A program made the position numbers and the translations under genes. Below the pieces are notes generated by a model. That model saw nothing but the letters and a program-made list of their open reading frames with translations, was not told where the DNA came from and did no database searches. From Thermoanaerobacterales bacterium (GTDB lineage: Bacteria; Actinomycetota; Acidimicrobiia; Acidimicrobiales; JACDCH01), in NCBI GenBank assembly GCA_017577565.1, contig PKRH01000001.1, forward strand, positions 1 through 64,000: a stretch of 64,000 nucleotides of DNA, in the 5' to 3' direction. This document shows, one piece after another, positions 23,896 through 31,746 of this stretch (the first letter of the stretch is position 1; the number at the start of each line of letters is the position of its first letter).

Positions 23896-24923
23896 CCGCG
23901 ACGGCGCCGCTGCGCCCCGCGGACGCGCTCGACCGGATCGTCTACCTGCTCGACCGGGCCCTGGCCGAGCGCACGAAGGTCCGGGCCTTCCTCCGGGCCC
24001 GGGACGTCGTCGCGGAGGTCGGCGACGAGGAGGTCGAGCGCCTGCACGCGGCGGGCCGGCTGACCGAGCTGCCGGGGATCGGCCCGACGACCGCCCGGGT
24101 GATCGCCGAGGCCCTGGAGGGCCGGGTGCCCTCCTACCTGGCCCGCCTGGAGGAGGAGACGGCCATCGACCCCGGCGAGGGCGCCGAGCTGCGGGCCGCC
24201 CTGCGCGGCGACTGCCACACGCACTCGACCTGGTCGGACGGCGGCGCGCCGATCGAGCGGATGGCCCGCACGGCGATGGCCCTCGGGCACGAGTACATGG
24301 TCCTGACCGACCACTCGCCCCGCCTGACCGTCGCCCACGGGCTGAGCGCGGCGCGGCTGCGGGAGCAGCTCGACGAGGTGGCCGAGCTGAACGAGCGCCT
24401 GGCGCCGTTCCGCATCCTCACCGGCATCGAGGTCGACATCCTCGAGGACGGCTCGCTCGACCAGGACGAGGACCTGCTCGCCCGGCTCGACGTGGTCGTG
24501 GCCAGCGTCCACTCCAAGCTGCGGATGGGGCGCCGGGAGATGACCGAGCGCATGGTGCGGGCGATCGCCAACCCGCACGTCGACATCCTGGGGCACTGCA
24601 CCGGGCGCAAGATGGTGGGCCGGGGGCGGCCGCCGTCGACCTTCGACGCCGACATCGTGTTCGCGGCGTGCGCGCAGTTCGACACCGCGCTGGAGATCAA
24701 CTGCCGCCCCGAGCGGCAGGACCCGCCCGACGACCTGCTCGCGCTGGCCCTCGAGTGGGACCTGCGGTTCTCGATCGACACCGACGCCCACGCGCCCGGC
24801 CAGATGGAGTGGCTCGCCTACGGCTGCGACAAGGCGGCCCGCCACGGCATCGCCCCGGAGCGGATCGTCAACACCCTGCCGGCCGACGAGCTGGTCGCCT
24901 GGGCGGCGTCCCACGGCCCGTGA
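23892..24923 (+). CDS. PHP-domain metal-dependent hydrolase with helix-hairpin-helix (PolX-like C-terminal part)
   Basis: 343 residues. The N-terminal 75 residues form helix-hairpin-helix DNA-binding motifs (LPGIGPTTARVIAEALEGRVP). From about 105 the PHP phosphoesterase domain has all metal-ligand motifs: GDCHTHSTWSDG, LTDHSP, the conserved Glu in ILTGIEVDILEDGSLD, VVASVHSK, HVDILGHCTG and IDTDAHAPGQM. This is the arrangement of the last part of family X DNA polymerases (PolX) without the polymerase domain. It may be a 3'-end or abasic-site processing enzyme. GTG start overlaps the SIMPL stop. Confidence 0.85.
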   Translation: MTATAPLRPADALDRIVYLLDRALAERTKVRAFLRARDVVAEVGDEEVERLHAAGRLTELPGIGPTTARVIAEALEGRVPSYLARLEEETAIDPGEGAELRAALRGDCHTHSTWSDGGAPIERMARTAMALGHEYMVLTDHSPRLTVAHGLSAARLREQLDEVAELNERLAPFRILTGIEVDILEDGSLDQDEDLLARLDVVVASVHSKLRMGRREMTERMVRAIANPHVDILGHCTGRKMVGRGRPPSTFDADIVFAACAQFDTALEINCRPERQDPPDDLLALALEWDLRFSIDTDAHAPGQMEWLAYGCDKAARHGIAPERIVNTLPADELVAWAASHGP

Positions 24924-24944
24924 CGGCGACGAGGGCACCGCGAC

Positions 24945-24972
24945 CTTGACGACCTTGCCTTGACGGCCTTGC
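24945..24972 (+). repeat. Tandem 14-base direct repeat at the Xre/RES promoter
   Basis: CTTGACGACCTTGC (24945-24958) is followed directly by CTTGACGGCCTTGC (24959-24972), differing at one base. The repeats carry the probable -35 sequence TTGCCT at 24955-24960. Tandem sites over the promoter are typical of antitoxin autoregulation and are a good candidate for binding by the Xre-like protein. Confidence 0.6.
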
Positions 24973-24977
24973 GCCGG

Positions 24978-24983
24978 TACCCT
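24978..24983 (+). promoter_or_regulatory. Leaderless-type promoter (Xre/RES pair)
   Basis: TACCCT 6 bases before ATG 24990, with TTGCCT at 24955-24960 as a -35 element 17 bases upstream. It is the most complete vegetative promoter in the window. Confidence 0.65.
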
Positions 24984-24989
24984 GACGGC

Positions 24990-25592
24990 ATGGCCCGCAG
25001 GTCGACGGCCCCCGCGGCCCGCCCCACCACCGGCCGGTCGGCCGGCACGGCGCTCGCCGAGCCGCTCGACCCCTACGTCGAGCAGGTCTCCGCCGAGATC
25101 ACCGCCGAGCTGGCCCGCCGGGTGGCCCGGCTGCGCGCCCAGGGGCACAGCCCCGAGGCCCTGGGCAGCGCCGACGCCTTGGCCGCCCGCATGCTGGCCG
25201 CCATCCCCCGCCCCTCGCCGTGGGCCGAGCTCGGCCCCTTCTACACCACCTCCGGGTTCGCCCGGGTGCTCGGCGGCATCACCCGCCAGGCGGTCGACGA
25301 GCGGCGCCGCCGCCGCACCGTCGTCGCCCTCCGCACGGCCGACGGCAGCTGGGTCTACCCCGCCTTCCAGCTCGACGACCGCAACCGGGTGCTGCGGGGC
25401 CTGCCCGCCGTGCTCGCCCGGTTCCACCCCCGCACGCCCGAGGACGAGTGGATGGTGGCGCAGTTCCTGGTGTCCCGGCAGCCCGGCCTCGGCGGCCGGA
25501 GCATCGTCGACCACCTGCGGGCGGGCGGCGACCTGCAGCCCGTCCTCGACCTGGCCGCCGACCGCGCCGCCCGCTGGGCCCTCGCCTCCTGA
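24990..25592 (+). CDS. Xre/MbcA/ParS-like antitoxin candidate
   Basis: 200 residues. The N-terminus is disordered and Ala/Arg/Thr-rich. The middle has a helix-turn-helix-like block (YTTSGFARVLGGITRQAVDE) and the C-terminus matches the toxin-binding domain of MbcA/ParS-type antitoxins (VSRQPGLGGRSIVDHLRAGG, then DLQPVLDLAADRAARWA). It immediately precedes a RES-domain gene (14 bases), the usual order antitoxin-toxin. Binding to the tandem repeat in front would give autorepression. It is longer than a typical Xre antitoxin, which may be 130-160 residues. The neutral alternative is a non-TA RES partner. Confidence 0.7.
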   Translation: MARRSTAPAARPTTGRSAGTALAEPLDPYVEQVSAEITAELARRVARLRAQGHSPEALGSADALAARMLAAIPRPSPWAELGPFYTTSGFARVLGGITRQAVDERRRRRTVVALRTADGSWVYPAFQLDDRNRVLRGLPAVLARFHPRTPEDEWMVAQFLVSRQPGLGGRSIVDHLRAGGDLQPVLDLAADRAARWALAS

Positions 25593-25606
25593 CCCCGCGT
25601 CGCACC

Positions 25607-26260
25607 GTGGCCGACCACCCCGCGGCAGGGCCGGCGCGCCCCCGGCAGCAGCCGAGCATCGCCGAGCCGCCCCCACCCGAGGAGCTCGTCGACTTCCCCG
25701 TCTGGCACGTCCACGCCGGCACCGTGCTCTGCCGGGTCACGGCGGCCGAGTACGGCCCCTGGTGGTTCTCCAGCGACGGCCAGGGCCGCTTCGACCTCGC
25801 CCCACCCCGGGGCACCTGCTACCTGGCCGACGACGAGGTCGGCGCCCTGCTCGAGGTGCTCGGCCCGGTCGTGGTGGTCAGCCCCGAGTGGGCCCGGCGG
25901 CTCAGCATGTGGCACCTCGGCCTGCCCGACCAGTGCAGCGCCGCCGACATCACCGTGCGGGCGGCCCGGGGGTTCGGGGTCACCGCCGAGCTGGCCACCA
26001 TCACGCCCTACGCCCTGCCCCAGCGCTGGGCGGCGGCCTTCGCCGCGGCCGGCCACCAGGGCGTGCGCTACCGCGTGCGCCACGACCCGGGCGGCAGCCG
26101 GGCGCTCGCCCTGTTCGGCGCGGCGGGCGAGCGCCGCCGCTGGCCCCGGGGCCGCCGGCAGCCGATCGGGCCCGAGCTGCTCGGCCGGCTGGCGTCCGAG
26201 GCCGGCGTGCAGGTCGCGCCCATCCCCACCCTCGAAGACCTCGGCGAGGTATGGGACTGA
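25607..26260 (+). CDS. RES-domain protein (candidate NAD+-targeting toxin)
   Basis: 217 residues with a RES domain from about 30: VWHVHAGTVLCRVTAAEYGP, FSSDGQGRFDLAPPRGTCYLADD (the Arg motif), GALLEVLG (the Glu motif) and GVRYRVRHDPGGSRALALFG near residue 155. RES toxins degrade NAD+ and are held by an Xre-family antitoxin. In family members I recall, the third position after the Tyr is usually Ser (YPSR); here it is Val, so catalytic activity may be changed. GTG 25607 follows the antitoxin by 14 bases, and the prolyl oligopeptidase ATG lies inside its last 10 bases. Confidence 0.72.
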   Translation: MADHPAAGPARPRQQPSIAEPPPPEELVDFPVWHVHAGTVLCRVTAAEYGPWWFSSDGQGRFDLAPPRGTCYLADDEVGALLEVLGPVVVVSPEWARRLSMWHLGLPDQCSAADITVRAARGFGVTAELATITPYALPQRWAAAFAAAGHQGVRYRVRHDPGGSRALALFGAAGERRRWPRGRRQPIGPELLGRLASEAGVQVAPIPTLEDLGEVWD

Positions 26261-28353
26261 TCCCGCCACCGCCCGCCCGCCGCGACCCGGTGGTCGACGT
26301 CGTCCACGGCGTCGAGGTGCCCGACCCGTACCGGTGGCTGGAGGACGGTGACGCCCCCGAGACCCGGGCCTGGGTCGAGGCGGCCAACGCCCGCACCCGG
26401 GCGCTGCTCGACGCCCGCCCCGACCGGGCCGGGCTGGTGGCACGGTTCGCGGCGCTGTTCCGGGCCGGCACCGCCACGGCGCCGGCCGTCCGGGGCGGCC
26501 GGGTGTTCTCGCTCGACCGCTGGGGCGACCTCGAGCAGGCCGTGCTGGCCGTCCGGGACCTGCACGGCGACCGCCGGCCCGCCCCCCGGACCGTCGTCGA
26601 CCCCCACGCGCTGACCGGCGACGCCACCGCCGCCCTCGACTGGTACGCGCCGTCGCTCGACGGGCGCCTCGTGGCCTTCGGGGTGTCCACCGGCGGCGAC
26701 GAGCGCAGCACCCTGCACGTGGCCGACGTGGCGACCGGCGAGCTGCTGGCCGACCGCATCCCGTTCACCCGGGCGGCCTCGGTGGCCTGGGCGCCGGACG
26801 GCTCGGGCTTCGCCTACACCCGCTACCCGGACCCGGCCGTCGTCGGCGAGGAGGCGGCGAACTACCACCGGACGGTCTGGTGGCACCGGCTGGGCGACGA
26901 CCCGGCCGTCGACGAGCTCGTCTTCGACGACCTCGTCGACGAGACGGCGTGGCCGTCGGTCGAGCTGTCCCGCGACGGCCGGTGGCTGCTCGTCGAGGTG
27001 TCGCTCGGCTGGACCCGGGTCGACGTCCACCTCGTCGACCGCGCCCGCGGCGAGCGGCGCACCGTCGTCGAGGGCGTCGAGGCGGTCAGCTCGTTCACCG
27101 TCGTCGGCGACCGGCTGGTCGGGACCACCACGCTGGACGCGCCCCGGGGCCGGGTCGTGGCCGCGCCGCTGGACGCCCCGACGCCCGAGCACTGGCGGAC
27201 CGTCGTGCCCGAGTCCGACGACGTCGTCGAGGGCGTGGCGGTCACGGCGGGGTCGCTGCTCGTCGCCTCGTCCCGCAGCGCCCTCGGCCGCCTGACCCGG
27301 CTGCCGCTCGCCGCCGTGCGCGACCCGGGGGCGGCCGGGGACCCGGTCGAGATCCCGCTGCCCGAGCCCGGCTCGATCGTCGGCCTGGCCGGCGACCGCG
27401 ACAGCGAGGCGGCCGTGGTCGCCTTCACCTCGTGGGCCCGGCCCACCGGCCTGTGGCGGTGGTCCCCGGCCGACGCCGGCGTGCCCCCGGAGGACGGCCC
27501 GCCGCTCGAGCCGTGGTCCGACCTGCCCTCGCCGGTCGACCCCGCCGCCTACCGCGTGGGGGTCGACCGCTACCCCTCCACCGACGGCACCGAGATCACG
27601 CTGTTCACGCTCCGCCGCGCCGAGGCCGAGCCCGGCCCGGGCACGCCGACGCTGCTCACCGGCTACGGCGGCTTCGCCGTGTCCATGAGCCCCGCCTACA
27701 CCCCCGCCGGCGTGGCGGTCGCCGACGACGGCGGCGTCTACGCCGTCGCCTGCCTCCGGGGCGGCGGGGAGCACGGCGAGGACTGGCACCGGGCGGGCAT
27801 GCGCGAGCGCAAGCAGCAGGTGTTCGACGACTTCGCCGCCGCCGCCGACTGGCTGGTCGCCCGCGGCCGCACGAGCCGCGAGCGCCTCGCGATCCGGGGC
27901 GGCAGCAACGGCGGCCTGCTGGTGGCCGCCACGATCACGCAGCGGCCCGACCTGTGCCGGGCCGCCGTGTGCGCCGTGCCGCTCACCGACATGGTGCGCT
28001 TCCCCCGCTTCCTCATCGCCCGCCTGTGGACCCCCGAGTACGGCGACCCCGACGACCCCGAGGAGTTCCGCTGGCTGTGGGCGTACTCGCCCTACCACCA
28101 CGTCGTGGAGGGCACCTGCTACCCGGCGACGCTCGTGCTCACCGGCGAGCACGACAGCCGCGTCGACCCCGCCCACGCCCGCAAGTTCGGGGCCGCGCTG
28201 GCGTGGGCCACGAGCTGCGGCGACGAGCGGCCGGTGCTCGTGCGGGTCGAGCCCCGCGCCGGCCACGGCCAGGGCAAGCCGGCGTCCACGCAGGCCGAGG
28301 AGGCGGCCGACGTCCACTCGTTCCTCCGCTGGCAGATCGGGCTGGGAGCATGA
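26251..28353 (+). CDS. Prolyl oligopeptidase family serine peptidase (S9A-type)
   Basis: 700-residue cytoplasmic peptidase that cuts short peptides after Pro. The N-terminal segment VPDPYRWLEDGDAPETRAWVEAAN is the S9A start. A seven-blade propeller covers about 70-430. The hydrolase domain has Ser552 in RGGSNGGLL, the acid loop GEHDSRVDPAHARKF and His672 in AGHGQGK. Length is normal (680-710). The ATG overlaps the RES gene by 10 bases, so it may be transcribed with the TA pair, although functional linkage is doubtful. Its stop overlaps the queuosine-salvage gene (ATGA, 28350-28353). Confidence 0.94.
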   Translation: MGLIPPPPARRDPVVDVVHGVEVPDPYRWLEDGDAPETRAWVEAANARTRALLDARPDRAGLVARFAALFRAGTATAPAVRGGRVFSLDRWGDLEQAVLAVRDLHGDRRPAPRTVVDPHALTGDATAALDWYAPSLDGRLVAFGVSTGGDERSTLHVADVATGELLADRIPFTRAASVAWAPDGSGFAYTRYPDPAVVGEEAANYHRTVWWHRLGDDPAVDELVFDDLVDETAWPSVELSRDGRWLLVEVSLGWTRVDVHLVDRARGERRTVVEGVEAVSSFTVVGDRLVGTTTLDAPRGRVVAAPLDAPTPEHWRTVVPESDDVVEGVAVTAGSLLVASSRSALGRLTRLPLAAVRDPGAAGDPVEIPLPEPGSIVGLAGDRDSEAAVVAFTSWARPTGLWRWSPADAGVPPEDGPPLEPWSDLPSPVDPAAYRVGVDRYPSTDGTEITLFTLRRAEAEPGPGTPTLLTGYGGFAVSMSPAYTPAGVAVADDGGVYAVACLRGGGEHGEDWHRAGMRERKQQVFDDFAAAADWLVARGRTSRERLAIRGGSNGGLLVAATITQRPDLCRAAVCAVPLTDMVRFPRFLIARLWTPEYGDPDDPEEFRWLWAYSPYHHVVEGTCYPATLVLTGEHDSRVDPAHARKFGAALAWATSCGDERPVLVRVEPRAGHGQGKPASTQAEEAADVHSFLRWQIGLGA

Positions 28354-29309
28354 CCGACGACGATCGCACCGAGTTCGACCGCATCCGCACGGCCTGCGCC
28401 ACCGTCGCCGGACGGGCCGGGCACGTGACCATCGACCTCGACGCGCTCGACCGGCTGGCCGGCACGATCGCACCCGAGGAGCCGCCGCTGCTGCCGGAGG
28501 AGCGCCCCGCCGGCGACGAGGAGGCCATGGCCATGGAGGTCCTGGCCTGGAACGCGGTGAACTTCGGCTCCGGCTGGTTCCCGGTCCTGCGCAAGCGCGA
28601 GGGCCTCTCCGGTGCCCGCAGCCTGGCCGAGTCGCTCGCCGACCACGTGGCCGAGCACGGCCCGCCGACCGCCGAGTGGCTGTGCGGCGTCGACGTCGCG
28701 ACCTGCGCGGCGATCTTCGGCCAGCCCCACCCGGGCCCGGTCGACGACCTGCTGGAGCTGTTCGCCCGGGCCTGGCACGACCTCGGCGCCCTGCTGGCCG
28801 AGCACCACGGCGGCTCGGCCGCCGCGCTCGTCCGGTCCGCCGAGGGGTCGGCGGACCGGCTGGTGACGACGCTGGGGTCGATGCCGCTCGCCGCCGACGT
28901 GGCCCGCTACGGCGAGGAGGGCGACGAGCTCGAGGTGCCCTTCTACAAGCGGGCGCAGATCACCGTGTCGCACCTCGTGCGGGCCTTCGGCGGCGAGGGG
29001 CTCGGCCGGTTCGAGGACGCCGACCGGCTCACCGCCTTCGCCGACAACCTCGTCCCCCACGTGCTGCGCATGGCCGGGGTCCTCGTCTACGACGACGACC
29101 TCGCCGGGCGCATCGAGCGAGGCGAGCTGCTCGAGCCGGGCAGCGCCGAGGAGGTCGAGATCCGGGCCTGCGCCGTCCACGCCGTCGAGCTGCTCGCCCA
29201 CCGGACCGGCGCCACCCCGGCCGCCATCGACCACCAGCTGTGGCAGCGGGGGCAGGACCCGGCCATCAAGGCGGTGCCCCGGCACCGCTGCCGCTGCAGC
29301 TGGTACTGA
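28350..29309 (+). CDS. Queuosine salvage protein (DUF2419 / queuosine-5'-phosphate glycosylase family)
   Basis: 319 residues matching the Q-salvage family, whose characterised members release queuine from queuosine 5'-phosphate for reuse in tRNA. Family landmarks: VLAWNAVNFGSGWFPVLRK near the start, FYKRAQITVSHL (about 197-208), DADRLTAFADNLVPHVLRMAGVLVY and the end AEEVEIRACAVHAVELLAHRTG followed by RGQDPAIKAVPRHRCRCSWY. The usual family end is a basic Arg-rich segment with Tyr. No tgt or other queuosine gene is in the window. ATG overlaps the peptidase stop, so it is co-translated with it. Confidence 0.87.
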   Translation: MTDDDRTEFDRIRTACATVAGRAGHVTIDLDALDRLAGTIAPEEPPLLPEERPAGDEEAMAMEVLAWNAVNFGSGWFPVLRKREGLSGARSLAESLADHVAEHGPPTAEWLCGVDVATCAAIFGQPHPGPVDDLLELFARAWHDLGALLAEHHGGSAAALVRSAEGSADRLVTTLGSMPLAADVARYGEEGDELEVPFYKRAQITVSHLVRAFGGEGLGRFEDADRLTAFADNLVPHVLRMAGVLVYDDDLAGRIERGELLEPGSAEEVEIRACAVHAVELLAHRTGATPAAIDHQLWQRGQDPAIKAVPRHRCRCSWY

Positions 29310-29354
29310 CGGCGCCGGGCCTCGTCGGCACGATGAGCGGGCGGCGCCGCGCTG

Positions 29355-29360
29355 TAGGGT
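29355..29360 (+). promoter_or_regulatory. Leaderless-type -10 element (29370 gene)
   Basis: TAGGGT 9 bases before ATG 29370. The -35 region is poorly matched, so the support is weaker than for ychF. Confidence 0.4.
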
Positions 29361-29369
29361 GCCGTGGCC

Positions 29370-29972
29370 ATGCTCGACCACGTCTTCACCGATGCCATCG
29401 GCGCCCTGCGCGACTCCCTGGAGCGGGCCTTCCTCGAACGCCAGGCGTTCGAGGAGCGCTTCCAGGTCGACGTGCTGCTGGGCGACGTGACGTGGGAGAC
29501 CTCCTACGGCCTGCCGGGCGAGGGCCTGCCGCCCCGGGTGCAGGCCGACCTGACCCTCGACTGGCCGACGTGGGCGCAGACCGCCTACCGGTCCTGGTAC
29601 GTCGGCGAGCCGTTCAACGACCCGCCGCGCATCGAGATCGAGCTCGTCATCCGGGTCCAGCGCCTGGCCGAGGCGCCCGACCCCAAGGTGGTGCTCGCCG
29701 TGCTGCCCGAGACCAGCGCCCCCATCGGCACGGAGCGACTCGAGCGGTCGGGGCCGACGATCGAGACCGTCTGCTCGGCCGACCTGGAGGAGCGCGAGTA
29801 CGCCATCGAGGTGTCCTACGAGGGCAGCTACGAGCTCGACGAGGCCGCGCTCGAGGACGGCAGCATCCTCGACGACCACCTCAGCGCCATGGGCGGGTGG
29901 ATCGCCTCGACGCTGGTGAAGCTCGGCGACCTGAGCCTGCCCTTCCTCCCGCCGGTCGACGAGGACCACTGA
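29370..29972 (+). CDS. Conserved hypothetical protein
   Basis: Unrecognised 200-residue acidic, soluble protein without signal peptide or membrane segment. The N-terminal helix (HVFTDAIGALRDSLERAFLERQAFEERF) is followed by beta strands (VDVLLGDVTWETSYGLPGEG, ADLTLDWPTWAQTAYRSWY, IEIELVIRVQRLAEAP) and ends DLSLPFLPPVDEDH. The alternation of acidic and hydrophobic residues suggests a compact beta-rich domain. ATG 29370 is preferred over GTG 29364, two codons earlier, because of promoter spacing. It stands alone between the queuosine gene and the exported pair. Confidence 0.6.
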   Translation: MLDHVFTDAIGALRDSLERAFLERQAFEERFQVDVLLGDVTWETSYGLPGEGLPPRVQADLTLDWPTWAQTAYRSWYVGEPFNDPPRIEIELVIRVQRLAEAPDPKVVLAVLPETSAPIGTERLERSGPTIETVCSADLEEREYAIEVSYEGSYELDEAALEDGSILDDHLSAMGGWIASTLVKLGDLSLPFLPPVDEDH

Positions 29973-30020
29973 CCCGGCGGACCGGCCGACGCGAGGCGTG
30001 AGGGTTCCACCACTCTCCGC

Positions 30021-30026
30021 TTGACC
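30021..30026 (+). promoter_or_regulatory. Possible -35 element of the exported-protein operon
   Basis: TTGACC in an AT-richer patch. Seventeen bases downstream the -10 position (30044-30049, AAACGT) falls inside the palindrome at 30042-30053, so a bound regulator would block the promoter. Confidence 0.35.
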
Positions 30027-30041
30027 TTTTCCCGCCGCTGC

Positions 30042-30053
30042 GGAAACGTTTCC
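30042..30053. promoter_or_regulatory. Palindrome GGAAACGTTTCC, LacI-type operator candidate
   Basis: Perfect 12-base palindrome centred on CG, about 67 bases before the exported-protein start. LacI/GalR and CcpA-type operators have exactly this CG-centred form. It overlaps the -10 position of a TTGACC-based promoter. No LacI gene is in the window, so the regulator would be elsewhere. ECF-type promoter elements (GGAAC/CGTT) are an alternative reading. Confidence 0.5.
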
Positions 30054-30119
30054 CCGACACCTCCAGCTTCTCCCCCGCCGGGCCCGCCCGGTGCCCCCCT
30101 GTGTCGAGGAGGCCGTCGC

Positions 30120-31070
30120 ATGTCCAAGCGTCCCGCGCGCTGGCTCGCCGCCGTCCTGTGCGCGCTCGCCATCGGCGCCGCCGGCTCGTGCCACGTCCCG
30201 GAGAGCCACGTCACCCGCAGCTACTACATGGCCCGCAACAGCAAGGACGACGCGGTGCTGCTCGGCTGCCGCAACGCCGACAAGACGGGCCGGATGACGC
30301 TGTTCTTCGGCGCCCCGACCTGGGCCCGGGGCGGCTACGGGGCCACGGCCTGGGGCGCCCCGGACATGCACCTGTGGGACATCCAGAACACGGTCATGGA
30401 CTTCATCCGGGGCTACGCCTGGTGCCGCACCAACAGCAGCCACCGCATCCAGATCGGCATCGGCACCTCCAACAGCACCATCGACAGCCGATCCGTCGAC
30501 TGGCTGCAGGGCCACGGGCGGGCCTGGGCCACCTCGGTGCGCAACGTCGCCGCCTGGGCCAACCGCTACTACCCCGGCGTCGCCCAGGTCTACGGCGCCT
30601 GGGACTTCGAGCCGTCGTGGTCGTCGTTCCAGAAGGCCGACGCGTGGATGAACGGCTACGACGGCTACCCGGGCCGCCAGCCGCTGTTCATCAACGCCTC
30701 GGCCGACGGCTGCTCGACCAGCAACGCCAACAACTCGGCCTGCAACAACGGCTGGACCCAGCAGCGGGTGTGGCACCTGGCCTGGGAGCACGACCCGTCG
30801 CTGCCGATCCCGCAGATCTACACGACGAGCGGCAACCAGGCCCGCCAGTGGCAGCTCATCGACCTGTGGGCGACCGTCAACCGGCGGGACGGCATCTACT
30901 TCTACGGGACGATGACCCAGTGGGGGGCCTGCCAGCAGGTCGGTGGGTGCCGGGGCACGGACAACACGCCCCACAACGGCCACGACCAGCTCCTCTGGTG
31001 GCTCAACAGCGACAGCCGAACGTCCCAGCCGAGCCTCCAGACCATGACCGACATGCACTGGAACTCGTGA
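30120..31070 (+). CDS. Exported protein of unknown function, glycoside-hydrolase-like features
   Basis: 316 residues with a clear signal peptide (KRPARWLAAVLCALAIGAAGSC, residues 3-24; the Cys may make it a lipoprotein although the lipobox AGSC is only approximate). The mature part is Trp-, Asn- and Gly-rich with few Lys, typical of secreted actinobacterial enzymes. GAWDFEPSW (about 160-168) places two acids (Asp and Glu) as in barrel-type hydrolases of the GH25 kind, but I do not recognise the family. Six or more Cys can form disulfides. The start ATG has GAGGAGG 9 bases upstream. It is first in a two-gene unit with 31084. Confidence 0.65.
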   Translation: MSKRPARWLAAVLCALAIGAAGSCHVPESHVTRSYYMARNSKDDAVLLGCRNADKTGRMTLFFGAPTWARGGYGATAWGAPDMHLWDIQNTVMDFIRGYAWCRTNSSHRIQIGIGTSNSTIDSRSVDWLQGHGRAWATSVRNVAAWANRYYPGVAQVYGAWDFEPSWSSFQKADAWMNGYDGYPGRQPLFINASADGCSTSNANNSACNNGWTQQRVWHLAWEHDPSLPIPQIYTTSGNQARQWQLIDLWATVNRRDGIYFYGTMTQWGACQQVGGCRGTDNTPHNGHDQLLWWLNSDSRTSQPSLQTMTDMHWNS

Positions 31071-31083
31071 TCGGAGCGGTGCC

Positions 31084-31746
31084 ATGAGCGACGAGCGCAC
31101 CTCCACCACATCCGGCCGGCGCCGGCCCCGGGGCCGGGGCGCGGTCCTGTTCGCCGCCCTGGTGCTGTCCGCGGTCGCGGCGTCCGCCGCGGCCAGCGCG
31201 GCCCTGAGCCAGGAGGCCCCCGACCCGCTCGAGCAGCAGATGGAGGCCGAGATCGAGGCCATGGTCGACGCCGGGATCCCGCCCGACCACCCAAAGGTCG
31301 AGATGCTCGAGGAGGAGCTGGCCGAGCTCGAGGAGGCCGGGGACGCGGGCGCACCGGCCGAGCCCGGCGTCGACGTCGAGGCGATGATCGAGGAGGCCGA
31401 GGAGGCCGAGGCGCGGGAGGAGGCCGGGGTCGCGCCGGCCGAGCCGGCGTGGGACTCGGGCGAGGTGCTGTGCGAGGTCGTCCCCGGGATCCTCGGCCCC
31501 GACGAGATCGCCGGCGCCCGCTGCGCCAGCGTCCCCCAGCCCGACGGCACCACCCGCTACGTCGCCGTCGCCCCCGACGGGACGGTGCGGACCGTCGCGT
31601 TCGGCCACGACGGCGACGTGCGGCGGCTGGCCGACGTGGCCGTCGACGCCGCGGTCGGCCCGGACACCGCGCTGGCCGCCACGCCCGAGGGCCACCTGGC
31701 GGTGGCGCCGCCGGGCCAGGCGCCCGCGACGGTCGACCTACCCTGA
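31084..31746 (+). CDS. Exported acidic coiled-coil-like protein
   Basis: 220 residues: a basic N-terminus, one membrane/signal segment at about 20-42 (AVLFAALVLSAVAASAAASA), then a highly acidic Glu/Ala region with heptad-like spacing (EQQMEAEIEAMVDAG, EMLEEELAELEEAG, EAMIEEAEEAEAREEAG), and a C-terminal beta domain containing CEVVPG...RCASVPQPDGTTRYVAVAPDG with two Cys. No enzyme motif. It begins 13 bases after the stop of the exported protein with GGAG upstream, so they are one operon and may work together at the cell surface. The end overlaps cbiO by 9 bases tail-to-tail. Confidence 0.6.
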   Translation: MSDERTSTTSGRRRPRGRGAVLFAALVLSAVAASAAASAALSQEAPDPLEQQMEAEIEAMVDAGIPPDHPKVEMLEEELAELEEAGDAGAPAEPGVDVEAMIEEAEEAEAREEAGVAPAEPAWDSGEVLCEVVPGILGPDEIAGARCASVPQPDGTTRYVAVAPDGTVRTVAFGHDGDVRRLADVAVDAAVGPDTALAATPEGHLAVAPPGQAPATVDLP

